NCBI GenBank assembly: GCA_946409545.1 | Contig: CAMJWT010000022.1 | Coordinates: 1 to 29,099, forward strand | Source: RUG12783 sp946409545 | Lineage (GTDB): Bacteria > Bacillota_I > Bacilli_A > RF39 > UBA660 | Length of the DNA stretch: 29,099 nucleotides | Direction: 5' to 3' | Part shown: piece after piece, positions 15,376-22,932 of the stretch | How positions within the stretch are numbered: the first letter of the stretch is position 1 | Layout of the letters: each line of letters opens with the position of its first letter | Notes under the pieces: generated by a model | Told to the model about the DNA's origin: nothing | Databases searched by the model: none | What the model saw: only the letters and a program-made list of their open reading frames with translations | Position numbers and translations under genes: made by a program

Positions 15376-15879
15376 TTACATTTTTTTATTATTAAAGTTT
15401 TCTGGAAAAGCTTGTTTATAATTATTTATTTCTTCTTCACCAATATATTTTTTATCATCGTAATTATCGATTCCTTCGGTATCAAAATAACCAAATTCAT
15501 TATTATCTTCATTATGATAAGCTAAATTATAGTTTTTATTAGTAGTTTTAATTCTAATATAATGAATACGATTTTTAAACAATGTTTCTAATTTTCTTAA
15601 AGTTTCTATTGATATTTCAAAATATTTATCGCCTCTATCAAAGCGAGCACAAGCTTCTTGATAAGAAATCATTCTTAAAGAATAAGCCGCAAAGATATCA
15701 ATAAAATATCTTTTGTTTTCTTCATCAACATAAATTCTTAGCCATAATTCTTCACCAACAGGTTTTGGATCTCTATTAACTTTTTGATATTTTTCTTGAA
15801 CTTGATAATCTAATGTTGGCTCAGGCTTTTCTTCAACTAATACACGTCCTTCGACATCAGTTACTATTTCTTTTTCCAT
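15376..15879 (-). CDS. Unknown protein co-transcribed with enolase
   Basis: This 167-aa soluble protein has no family I recognise. The N-terminal 40 residues are charged and Pro-rich (VLVEEKPEPTLDYQVQEKYQ). The middle (about 45-105) contains LWLRIYVDEENKRYFIDIFAAYSLRMISYQEACARFDRGDKYFEI-like alternation of strands and helices, and the end is acidic and Asn-rich. The start ATG (15879) lies 7 bases after the eno stop, and its site TAGGTGAC overlaps that stop, so it depends on the murD-eno transcript. Nothing in the sequence ties it functionally to glycolysis. Confidence 0.8.
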   Translation of the reverse strand: MEKEIVTDVEGRVLVEEKPEPTLDYQVQEKYQKVNRDPKPVGEELWLRIYVDEENKRYFIDIFAAYSLRMISYQEACARFDRGDKYFEISIETLRKLETLFKNRIHYIRIKTTNKNYNLAYHNEDNNEFGYFDTEGIDNYDDKKYIGEEEINNYKQAFPENFNNKKM

Positions 15880-15886
15880 AAGTCAC

Positions 15887-17113
15887 CTACTCAGATAATT
15901 CTTCTTCAATTCTAATTAATTGATTATATTTACAAATACGATCTGTACGAGAAATAGAACCAGTTTTAATTTGTCCTAAATTTAATCCTACAGCCATATC
16001 GGCGATTAAAGTATCTTCTGTTTCTCCTGAACGATGAGAAATAATTGTTTTATAGTTATAAGCTCTTGCAAGTTCAATTGTTTCAAATGTTTCTGTTAAA
16101 GTACCGATTTGGTTAACTTTTAATAGAATAGCATTACCTGCTTTTAAATCAATACCTTTTTGTAGACATTCTTTGTTAGTTACAAATAAATCATCACCAA
16201 CAAGTTGAATCTTATCACCTAAAGCAGCTGTAATAGCAGTAAATCCTTCCCAATCATTTTCATCTACTGGATCTTCAATAGATATAATTGGATATTTATT
16301 AACTAAATCTTCATAATATTTAATTAATTCTTCTGTTGTTAAACTTCTATTTTCTCCAGCAAGAACATATTTACCATCTTTATAGAATTCTGATGCAGCA
16401 ACATCAATTGCCATACATACATCTTTTCCTGGTGTATATCCTGCATTTGAAATAGCTTCCATAATTAATTGGAATCCTTCTTCATTACTAGATAGATTTG
16501 GTGCAAAACCACCTTCATCACCTACACTAGTTGCAAGTCCTTTTTTCTTTAAAATATCTTTTAATGTATGGAATACTTCACTAGCTACACGCATAACTTC
16601 TGTAAACTTATCACGAATAGGAATAATCATATATTCTTGGAAGTCTAAAGAGTTATCAGCATGAGCTCCACCATTAATAATATTCATCATAGGACGAGGC
16701 ATTGTTGTTCCAGTACCAAAATGTTTATATAATGGTTCTTTGTGTTCAATAGCAGCTGCCTTGAATGCTGCCATACTAACACCTAATGTAGCATTAGCAC
16801 CAAGTTTACTCTTGTTTTTAGTTCCATCAAGTTCAATCATAGCCATATCAATAGCTTTTTGATCTTCAACTTCCATGCCAACTACTCTTTCACGAATAAG
16901 AGTGTTAACATTATTAACAGCTTTTTGTACTCCTTTTCCTTTGTAACGAGAGTCTCCATCACGAAGTTCTAGAGCTTCACGGCTTCCAGTACTTGCACCA
17001 CTTGGTACAGCAGCTCTACCCATTACGCCATCTTCTAGAATAACATCAACTTCAACAGTTGGATTTCCTCGAGAATCTAGAATCTCTCTTGCTTTGACAT
17101 TTTTAATTTTCAT
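15887..17113 (-). CDS. eno: Enolase
   Basis: This 408-aa enzyme converts 2-phosphoglycerate to phosphoenolpyruvate in glycolysis, a Mg2+-dependent cytosolic reaction. It has ILDSRGNPTVEVDV, AAVPSGASTGSREALELRD, the GANATLGVSMA stretch, MPRPMMNIINGGAHADNSLDFQEY, the metal ligands in AIDVAASEF, ISIEDP and LVGDDLFVTN, the catalytic lysine in LLKVNQIGTLTET, and ISHRSGETEDTLIADMAVG. It is about 20 residues shorter than most bacterial enolases, with no motif lost. ATG at 17113 has AAGGAGGAA upstream, the strongest site in the operon, consistent with high expression. It starts 16 bases after murD, an unusual partner; eno usually follows pgk, tpiA and gpmI in this phylum. Confidence 0.97.
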   Translation of the reverse strand: MKIKNVKAREILDSRGNPTVEVDVILEDGVMGRAAVPSGASTGSREALELRDGDSRYKGKGVQKAVNNVNTLIRERVVGMEVEDQKAIDMAMIELDGTKNKSKLGANATLGVSMAAFKAAAIEHKEPLYKHFGTGTTMPRPMMNIINGGAHADNSLDFQEYMIIPIRDKFTEVMRVASEVFHTLKDILKKKGLATSVGDEGGFAPNLSSNEEGFQLIMEAISNAGYTPGKDVCMAIDVAASEFYKDGKYVLAGENRSLTTEELIKYYEDLVNKYPIISIEDPVDENDWEGFTAITAALGDKIQLVGDDLFVTNKECLQKGIDLKAGNAILLKVNQIGTLTETFETIELARAYNYKTIISHRSGETEDTLIADMAVGLNLGQIKTGSISRTDRICKYNQLIRIEEELSE

Positions 17114-17129
17114 AAATTCCTCCTTATAT

Positions 17130-18467
17130 TTATTTCAAATTATTAACTAATTCACAAAATTCGTCACCACGAACTTCACATTCTTTATATTGATCCCATG
17201 ATGCCGATGCTGGACTTAAAAGGACCACATCTCCATTATCCATTATTTCAGTAATTTTTTCAAATGAATCTTTTTGATGTTCAAAAGAATAAACTGGAAT
17301 ATGATGTTTATTAGCGAATTCGACTACTCTATCTCTACAAGATCCAATCGCAATAATCGCTTTAACATTTTCTATATAATCATCTAAATCATTAAAATTT
17401 TGTCCACGTTCTAATCCCCCAAGAATAATTATTGTAGGATTAGTAAATGATGATAACGCAATTTGGGTACATTTAATGTTAGTTGCTTCCGTATCATTAT
17501 AGAATCTTACACCTTTAAATTCTCTTACAAATTCAAGTCTATGTCTTACTCCACTAAAATTACTAACTACTTTTTTAATAATTTCATTTGGTACATTAAG
17601 AAGTTTTACAATTGATATAGCTTGCATAACATTATAAACATTATGCATACCAGGTATTTTAATATCACTAATAGGTATTACTAATTCATTATTATAATAA
17701 ATATTATTATTTTCTAAATAACAATCCGTTTTTTCTTTTTGTGAAAAATACTTCTTATTACTTTTAATATCTTTAAGTTCATCAAGTACTTCACTATTAT
17801 CTAAATTAAGAATAGCAATATCATCACTACTTTGATTATAAAACATTTTTGATTTAACTCTTTTATAATTTTCATATGTTTTAAAGAAATCAACATGAGC
17901 TTCTGAGAAGTTAGTAATTAACGCAATATTTGGATGAAAATCAATAATATTTTCACTTTGTTGAACTGATACTTCCATAACAACAATATCGTTTTCAGAT
18001 ACTTTATCAACAATACTTGTTAAAGGATAACCAATGTTACCTACTAAATGAACTCTTTCTTTAAAAGCTTCATGCAATATTTCATAAGTTAGAGTTGTTG
18101 TCGTTGTCTTACCATTAGTTCCTGTTATACCAATAAGTGTTATATTCTTTGGTAATAAATGATAAGCCATTTCAACTTCATTAATTACAGGAATATTAAG
18201 TTCTCTTGCTTTTAAAACTAAAGGATGATCAATAGGAACTCCAGGGTTTTTAATAAAGTAATCAAAATCCTTTAACTCAACATCATGAGTTCCAAAGATA
18301 AAATGACATCCCATTTCTTTTAATTCATTTATTTTATTAATATCGTGATCTTTCTCTTCTTTTTTATCATTTATTAAAACATAATTATTATTTTTTAATA
18401 AATATTTACTTGCTTCATAACCACTTCTTGCAAAACCTAAAATAAAAATTTTTTTATTTGTATACAT
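17130..18467 (-). CDS. murD: UDP-N-acetylmuramoyl-L-alanine--D-glutamate ligase
   Basis: This is a 445-aa Mur ligase that adds D-Glu to UDP-MurNAc-L-Ala in peptidoglycan precursor synthesis, in the cytosol. The N-terminal Rossmann domain (IFILGFARSGYEASKYLL) and KNPGVPIDHPLV are followed by the ATP site GITGTNGKTTTTTLT (about 112-126), HVDFFKTYENYKRVKSKMF, the central GMHNVYNVMQAI and GVRHRLEF, NDTEATN and the C-terminal domain with ILGG and LLSPASASWDQYKECEVRGDEF. All are complete. Two ATGs are adjacent (18470 and 18467); the second is better spaced from GGTG. Its presence shows the cell makes a wall. In most Bacillota murD sits in the dcw cluster, so this isolated position next to eno is notable. 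Confidence 0.96.
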   Translation of the reverse strand: MYTNKKIFILGFARSGYEASKYLLKNNNYVLINDKKEEKDHDINKINELKEMGCHFIFGTHDVELKDFDYFIKNPGVPIDHPLVLKARELNIPVINEVEMAYHLLPKNITLIGITGTNGKTTTTTLTYEILHEAFKERVHLVGNIGYPLTSIVDKVSENDIVVMEVSVQQSENIIDFHPNIALITNFSEAHVDFFKTYENYKRVKSKMFYNQSSDDIAILNLDNSEVLDELKDIKSNKKYFSQKEKTDCYLENNNIYYNNELVIPISDIKIPGMHNVYNVMQAISIVKLLNVPNEIIKKVVSNFSGVRHRLEFVREFKGVRFYNDTEATNIKCTQIALSSFTNPTIIILGGLERGQNFNDLDDYIENVKAIIAIGSCRDRVVEFANKHHIPVYSFEHQKDSFEKITEIMDNGDVVLLSPASASWDQYKECEVRGDEFCELVNNLK

Positions 18468-18483
18468 CATATCACCAACGAAT

Positions 18484-18512
18484 ATTATATTATGTTTATA
18501 GAAAAAAGTAAA
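18484..18512 (-). promoter_or_regulatory. Promoter of the murD-eno operon
   Basis: The minus strand has TTTACT (18512-18507), a 17-base spacer and TATAAT (18489-18484). The predicted start is near 18477, almost at the GGTGAT ribosome binding site, so the leader is only about 10 bases. Confidence 0.65.
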
Positions 18513-18518
18513 TTACTA

Positions 18519-18527
18519 TGGTATAAT
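18519..18527 (+). promoter_or_regulatory. Extended -10 promoter of rdgB
   Basis: TGG-TATAAT (TATAAT at 18522-18527) lies 18 bases before the ATG. No good -35 is present, but the TG extension may compensate. The predicted start near 18534 coincides with the GTGGTGAT ribosome binding site. Confidence 0.6.
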
Positions 18528-18544
18528 TTCTAGTGGTGATAGAA

Positions 18545-19126
18545 ATGATTTTTGCAAGTAATAATAAAGGAAAAATCAAAGAGATTAAAAAAATCTTTAA
18601 AGGATATGAAATACAAAGTTTAAATGATGTTAATATTGATATAGATGTTGTTGAAGATGGTAAAACAGCTTATGAAAATGCCTATAAGAAAGCTAAAACG
18701 ATTTTTGATTTAACAGGTCTTCCAACTTTAGCAGATGACTCTGGTTTAATCTTTACAGAACTTGGTGATTGGCCTGGTGTTAACACTAAAAGAATTGCAA
18801 ATAACTATGATGATGATGAACATGAAAGAAACATGATTTTAATCAATAAAGGAAAAGAACTATCTAATAAAGAAATCCAAGCTTTATGTACTCTTGTATA
18901 TATTGATAAAGATCATGAAATATCAACAACAGGTAAAATGATTGGTACCATTGCAGAAGAAGAACATCCTGGAAACGGCTTTGGTTTTGATAGAGTCTTT
19001 ATTCTACCAGATGGACGTTATGTATCAGAATTAACCCCATCTGAAAAGAATAAAATAAGTCATCGAGCAGAAGCTTGCCGTCTTATGAAAAAAGAATTAG
19101 ATAAATTAAAAAAGATTTCTAACTAG
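18545..19126 (+). CDS. rdgB: RdgB/HAM1 non-canonical purine NTP pyrophosphatase
   Basis: This 193-aa house-cleaning enzyme hydrolyses dITP, ITP and XTP to monophosphates plus pyrophosphate, keeping deaminated purines out of DNA. It starts MIFASNNKGKIKEIKKIF, the family's signature N-terminus. It has EDGKTAYENAYKKA, the catalytic Asp in TLADDSGLIF, and PGNGFGFDRVF and SHRAEA near the end. The ATG at 18545 with GGTGAT six bases upstream is chosen over a GTG at 18533, which lies in the ribosome binding site itself. It is divergent from murD and converges on the yfhO-like gene; the two coding regions overlap by eight bases inside a shared terminator. Confidence 0.95.
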   Translation: MIFASNNKGKIKEIKKIFKGYEIQSLNDVNIDIDVVEDGKTAYENAYKKAKTIFDLTGLPTLADDSGLIFTELGDWPGVNTKRIANNYDDDEHERNMILINKGKELSNKEIQALCTLVYIDKDHEISTTGKMIGTIAEEEHPGNGFGFDRVFILPDGRYVSELTPSEKNKISHRAEACRLMKKELDKLKKISN

Positions 19127-19136
19127 AAATCTTTTT
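19108..19136. terminator. Shared bidirectional terminator of rdgB and the yfhO-like gene
   Basis: The stem AAAAAGATTTCT (19109-19120) with AGAAATCTTTTT (19125-19136) has a 4-base loop and is flanked by A and T runs on both sides. Both convergent genes' last codons and stops (19119-19121 minus, 19124-19126 plus) lie within it. Confidence 0.78.
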
Positions 19137-21599
19137 CTTTTTATCATAAACAATTATTCCAATATATAATAATAGTCCTAATATACTTGCTATCTTTCCA
19201 TAATTAATCCATGGTGATTGATAAGTTATTTTAACATGATGCTCTCCTTGAGTTATTTTGCATCCCAAGAAAGCTTTATTTATTTTTTCAATTGGTACTT
19301 CCTTATCATCAATAAAGATTTTAAAACCTTTATCATAAGGAATACTAGTTACTAAATAACTATCATCTTTAACAGTTATATCCCCTATTATTTCATCATT
19401 ATCAATACTTATTATATTCATTGAATCATAATTTTTATTAATAATATTTTGATAATCTACTAAATATGTTTCAATATTATCAATATGATATGTTCCTTTT
19501 AATAATTTTATTGTTAAAGTATTATTATTATCTCCTAAAATATAATGGAAAGTATTATTATGATTTGGATAAATCCAACTTTTACAAGTTAAAATATTCT
19601 CTTCATTATTTATCTTCATTGATATATTATCAATACTACATGTATTTTCTTTTAAACCAGAAACATTTATATATAGTAATTTATTTTTTATATCATCATT
19701 AAATTTAACAATTATTTCTCCATTATCTTTTGAAACAAGATCATAACCATTATCTTCTTTTACTTCAATATTATTTATTGATACAATTTCATAATCAAGG
19801 TGTACTTTTTCCATATTTAAATCTAAATATGGATTTTTTGTTTCATTTTCTGTAATTACATTATTAAGTAATATAGCTTCATTATATGGGTAATTATAAC
19901 TTTTATAATCATATATTGATAGATAATTACTTCTTGCATAAATAAGAGGTAAAGCATAATTATTTAAATATATATTATTACTTATCTTAGTATAACCATT
20001 CGAAAGATCATAATCACTATAGACATATTTAACTCCCATGTAACTATTCCATAATAGATTACTTTTAGATGGTATTAAAAAGTTATTATATTCAACTTCA
20101 TTAGATGGAAAATCATTACGAATAAAATCTAAATAATCACCATTATATGTAGATGAATAGAAGTTTGTTGATAAATACTTTTCATGATATATTTTATTAA
20201 CTGTTTTAGTTGGATAATATAAATTACTAAAACGATAATAACCAGAATCATTATTAATAGCATTTACTATTTCTTTATCAACATCACTTGAAAATATTTT
20301 ATTATAATCATTAATTAAAACTTCATCTTCCTTAAAAACTTCATAAATAGATGTACCTACCATAATACTTAAAATAATAAGATAAATGATAATATTCTTG
20401 TGATACTTTTTATATAAAAGTAAACAAATAATAAATACGATAATTAAGCCATACATCCATTTTACTTGATTAAAATAATATAATAAAACAAAAACAATAG
20501 TTAGATATATACTAAATTTCTTTAAATCAATTTTTTTATTAAATAAATCTTTTAAAAAGTATGCAATATAATAACTAAATAATGGAAGAAAAGGAATAAA
20601 ACATTTCTCTCTTAAATATAATCCACCATTTAATAGAAATCTAAAGATTGGGAAAAATAAAATAATTGATAATAAACTTGCCATAATAATATTATTTCTC
20701 TTCTTTGTAAAGAATAAATATAATAATGATATAAAGCCAATTATCGATAATCCAATTGCATAAGTTCCATTAAAAATTTTACTAAATAACATATCAGGAA
20801 TTAATAAATCTTTTAATTTATAAGCCGATTCACTAACACTTCTTCCTGAGAATAACGTATACATTGTAGGTATTAATAAAATACCTGCAAGTAAAATAGG
20901 AATCATTAAAACTAAAACAAACTTTATTAAATCAATAATAAAAAATTTTAAGCCAAACTTTTCCTTTTTATTTAAATATTCATGTAAGTAATAGATACCA
21001 ATTACCATAAGTCCACATACACTATAATAGTAACTAGTCATAATCATTAAAAAGATGCTAATAATTAATAAACCTTTTTTCTTCTTATTTAAATATTTAT
21101 CGACTCCCATTAATCCCATAACAAGAAATGGCATATAATTAACAAACATAATATGTCGATGCATATGAAAGATAAAAGGAGCTGCTAAAACAAATATTAT
21201 GGTTGTTAACAACGTTACATTTCTTTTATATTTATGACTTTCAAGAAAATTATAAAATAAAATCCCTGATGCAATTAAGGTAATAATATTAATAATCGTA
21301 ATATAAGTTGGCATACTCATAAAAGGAAAAAAATATGATGGTAATATCAAAGGACTTAATAATCCATAATAAGATATATTAAAAATATTTTGACCCGCTC
21401 CATAATTCAATGCCAAATTAGGAATAAGTCTCCCCGTCTTATAAAACATTTGTCGAAAATAATCAGGAATAATTGTATGTTGATTAATCCAATCAGTATC
21501 AGAACCAAATACATTCTTAAACCTATATGTTAAAAAAACAAAAAAGAGAATTAAGATGATAATAATTAAATAATCTTTTTGTTTTTTACTTATTTTCAT
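19119..21599 (-). CDS. yfhO: YfhO-family polytopic glycosyltransferase
   Basis: This 826-aa membrane protein has about 12-14 hydrophobic segments. The N-terminal half has a GT-C-like layout: TM1 at about 8-25, then a loop with SDTDWINQHTIIPDYFRQ and LNYGAGQNIFNISYYGLLSPL that matches the YfhO family. A large extracytoplasmic domain (about 430-790) and a last TM follow. YfhO in Bacillus is needed for glycosylation of lipoteichoic acid, using a lipid-linked sugar made by CsbB, outside the membrane. The start ATG at 21599 with AAGGAG upstream is chosen; the frame continues 23 codons upstream but only overlaps gtrA. It overlaps the gtrA end by 14 bases and is the last gene of the operon. Confidence 0.88.
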   Translation of the reverse strand: MKISKKQKDYLIIIILILFFVFLTYRFKNVFGSDTDWINQHTIIPDYFRQMFYKTGRLIPNLALNYGAGQNIFNISYYGLLSPLILPSYFFPFMSMPTYITIINIITLIASGILFYNFLESHKYKRNVTLLTTIIFVLAAPFIFHMHRHIMFVNYMPFLVMGLMGVDKYLNKKKKGLLIISIFLMIMTSYYYSVCGLMVIGIYYLHEYLNKKEKFGLKFFIIDLIKFVLVLMIPILLAGILLIPTMYTLFSGRSVSESAYKLKDLLIPDMLFSKIFNGTYAIGLSIIGFISLLYLFFTKKRNNIIMASLLSIILFFPIFRFLLNGGLYLREKCFIPFLPLFSYYIAYFLKDLFNKKIDLKKFSIYLTIVFVLLYYFNQVKWMYGLIIVFIICLLLYKKYHKNIIIYLIILSIMVGTSIYEVFKEDEVLINDYNKIFSSDVDKEIVNAINNDSGYYRFSNLYYPTKTVNKIYHEKYLSTNFYSSTYNGDYLDFIRNDFPSNEVEYNNFLIPSKSNLLWNSYMGVKYVYSDYDLSNGYTKISNNIYLNNYALPLIYARSNYLSIYDYKSYNYPYNEAILLNNVITENETKNPYLDLNMEKVHLDYEIVSINNIEVKEDNGYDLVSKDNGEIIVKFNDDIKNKLLYINVSGLKENTCSIDNISMKINNEENILTCKSWIYPNHNNTFHYILGDNNNTLTIKLLKGTYHIDNIETYLVDYQNIINKNYDSMNIISIDNDEIIGDITVKDDSYLVTSIPYDKGFKIFIDDKEVPIEKINKAFLGCKITQGEHHVKITYQSPWINYGKIASILGLLLYIGIIVYDKKKKISS

Positions 21600-22020
21600 T
21601 TTTCTTCTCCTTAAAGACAATAAACTTACTAAATACATAATTAAGTACAGTGATAACAACTTGGACAATAATCTTCATTATTTTATCGTTAACACCCATT
21701 TTAGTAACAAAAATAAACATTAATCCCATATCAACAAGTAAGGTTGATACTCTTGCAAGATAAAACTTACCTGCTTCACTAAGACTTGCTTTATTTTTAT
21801 TTTTAAAGACCCATTTTCGATTAGAGAAATACGCAAAATTAACAGCAGCAATCCAAGAGATAACATTAGCTATTTGAAGTTCTAATGCTACCTTTGGATC
21901 AAGAATTGTAACTGTTAATATATAATATGTTGCTAAACTAACAATTGTTGTTAAAACACCAAATATTAAATAATTAATAATTTCTTGATATTTAACAAAT
22001 AATTCTTTTATCTTATTCAT
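21586..22020 (-). CDS. GtrA-like membrane protein, putative lipid-linked sugar flippase
   Basis: This is a 144-aa protein with four TM segments (about 14-34, 40-60, 82-102 and 112-132) and the GtrA pattern NYLIFGVLTTIVSLATYYIL, then ISWIAAVNFAYFSNRKWVFK. GtrA proteins are thought to flip undecaprenyl-phosphate-linked sugars across the membrane. The start at ATG 22020 overlaps the end of the glycosyltransferase gene by eight bases; a TTG at 22044 gives a longer frame but a poor N-terminus. GGGAG lies about ten bases upstream. Its place between a GtrB/CsbB-like enzyme and a YfhO-like transferase makes it the middle of a three-component sugar-transfer system. Confidence 0.9.
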   Translation of the reverse strand: MNKIKELFVKYQEIINYLIFGVLTTIVSLATYYILTVTILDPKVALELQIANVISWIAAVNFAYFSNRKWVFKNKNKASLSEAGKFYLARVSTLLVDMGLMFIFVTKMGVNDKIMKIIVQVVITVLNYVFSKFIVFKEKKNENK

Positions 22021-22924
22021 GAATATTCGTCTCCCTAACAACATAAACTGGACGATTCTTAACTTCTAAATAAGTTTTTGATAAATATTCACCAATAACT
22101 CCAAGCATCATTAAAATAATGGAACTACTAAATAGAATAATCCATATAATATGATATAACGAACTATAATCAGTTGTTAAAGCAAGAATAAACATTACAA
22201 TAGCTGCAATAAAGAAAAGTATTCCAAAAACAAATGATAAGATAAGAGGTATTGTTGTAAAAGCTACAATTCCCTCAATAGCATATTTGAATAACTTCCA
22301 AAATGACCATTTGGTTGTACCTGCTACTCTTTCAATATTTTCATACTCTAAATATTTAGTTTTAAAACCAACAAAACTAAATAATCCTTTAGAATAACGA
22401 TTGTATTCAGATAATCTTAAAATGTTATCAACAACAATTCTTTTCATTAGACGAAAGTCTCTTGCACCATCAACCATTTCAACATTACTCATTTTATTTA
22501 TTAACTTATAAAAACATCTTGCAAAAAAACTACGAATAGGAGGTTCTCCTTTTCTTGTTACTCTTCTTGTTCCAACAATATCATATCCTTCTTCTTCAAT
22601 TAATCTTATCATTTCAGGAAGAAGTGATGGTGGATCTTGTAAATCAACATCCATTATTGTTATATAATTACCTGTTGCTTGCATAAGTCCTGCATACATA
22701 GCAGCTTCTTTTCCAAAATTACGAGAAAAAGAAATGTATTTAACACATGGATCTTCTTTTAAAGACTTTATTACTTTTAAAGAATTATCAGAAGAACCAT
22801 CATCAACATAAATTAATTCTAATTGTTCTTTACGTTCTTTAAAAACTTTCTTTACTTCTTCATAAAAGAGTGGAACACTTTCTTCTTCATTGTAACATGG
22901 AACAATGATACTCACTTTTTTCAT
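22013..22924 (-). CDS. CsbB/GtrB-like family 2 glycosyltransferase (polyprenyl-phosphate sugar synthase)
   Basis: This is a 303-aa GT2 enzyme of the DPM1/GtrB type. The N-terminal catalytic domain has VSIIVPCYNEEESVPLFYEE, IYVDDGSSDNS, SFSRNFGKEAAMYAG, the metal-binding MDVDLQDPP and VGTRRVTRKGEPPIRSFF. It is followed by RYSKGLFSFVGF and two C-terminal TM helices (about 225-250 and 262-285). It should transfer a sugar from a nucleotide sugar to undecaprenyl phosphate on the inner face of the membrane. In Bacillus the homologue CsbB is paired with YfhO, exactly as here. ATG at 22924 has AGGAGAG upstream, 8 bases after the synthase stop. The sugar cannot be read from the sequence. Confidence 0.92.
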   Translation of the reverse strand: MKKVSIIVPCYNEEESVPLFYEEVKKVFKERKEQLELIYVDDGSSDNSLKVIKSLKEDPCVKYISFSRNFGKEAAMYAGLMQATGNYITIMDVDLQDPPSLLPEMIRLIEEEGYDIVGTRRVTRKGEPPIRSFFARCFYKLINKMSNVEMVDGARDFRLMKRIVVDNILRLSEYNRYSKGLFSFVGFKTKYLEYENIERVAGTTKWSFWKLFKYAIEGIVAFTTIPLILSFVFGILFFIAAIVMFILALTTDYSSLYHIIWIILFSSSIILMMLGVIGEYLSKTYLEVKNRPVYVVRETNIHE

Positions 22925-22932
22925 AATCTCTC

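Noticed and set aside
21600..21668. Upstream extension of the yfhO-like gene by 23 codons
   Set aside because: It merely overlaps the end of gtrA in another frame; the ATG at 21599 has AAGGAG at proper spacing and starts a typical basic-then-hydrophobic N-terminus.
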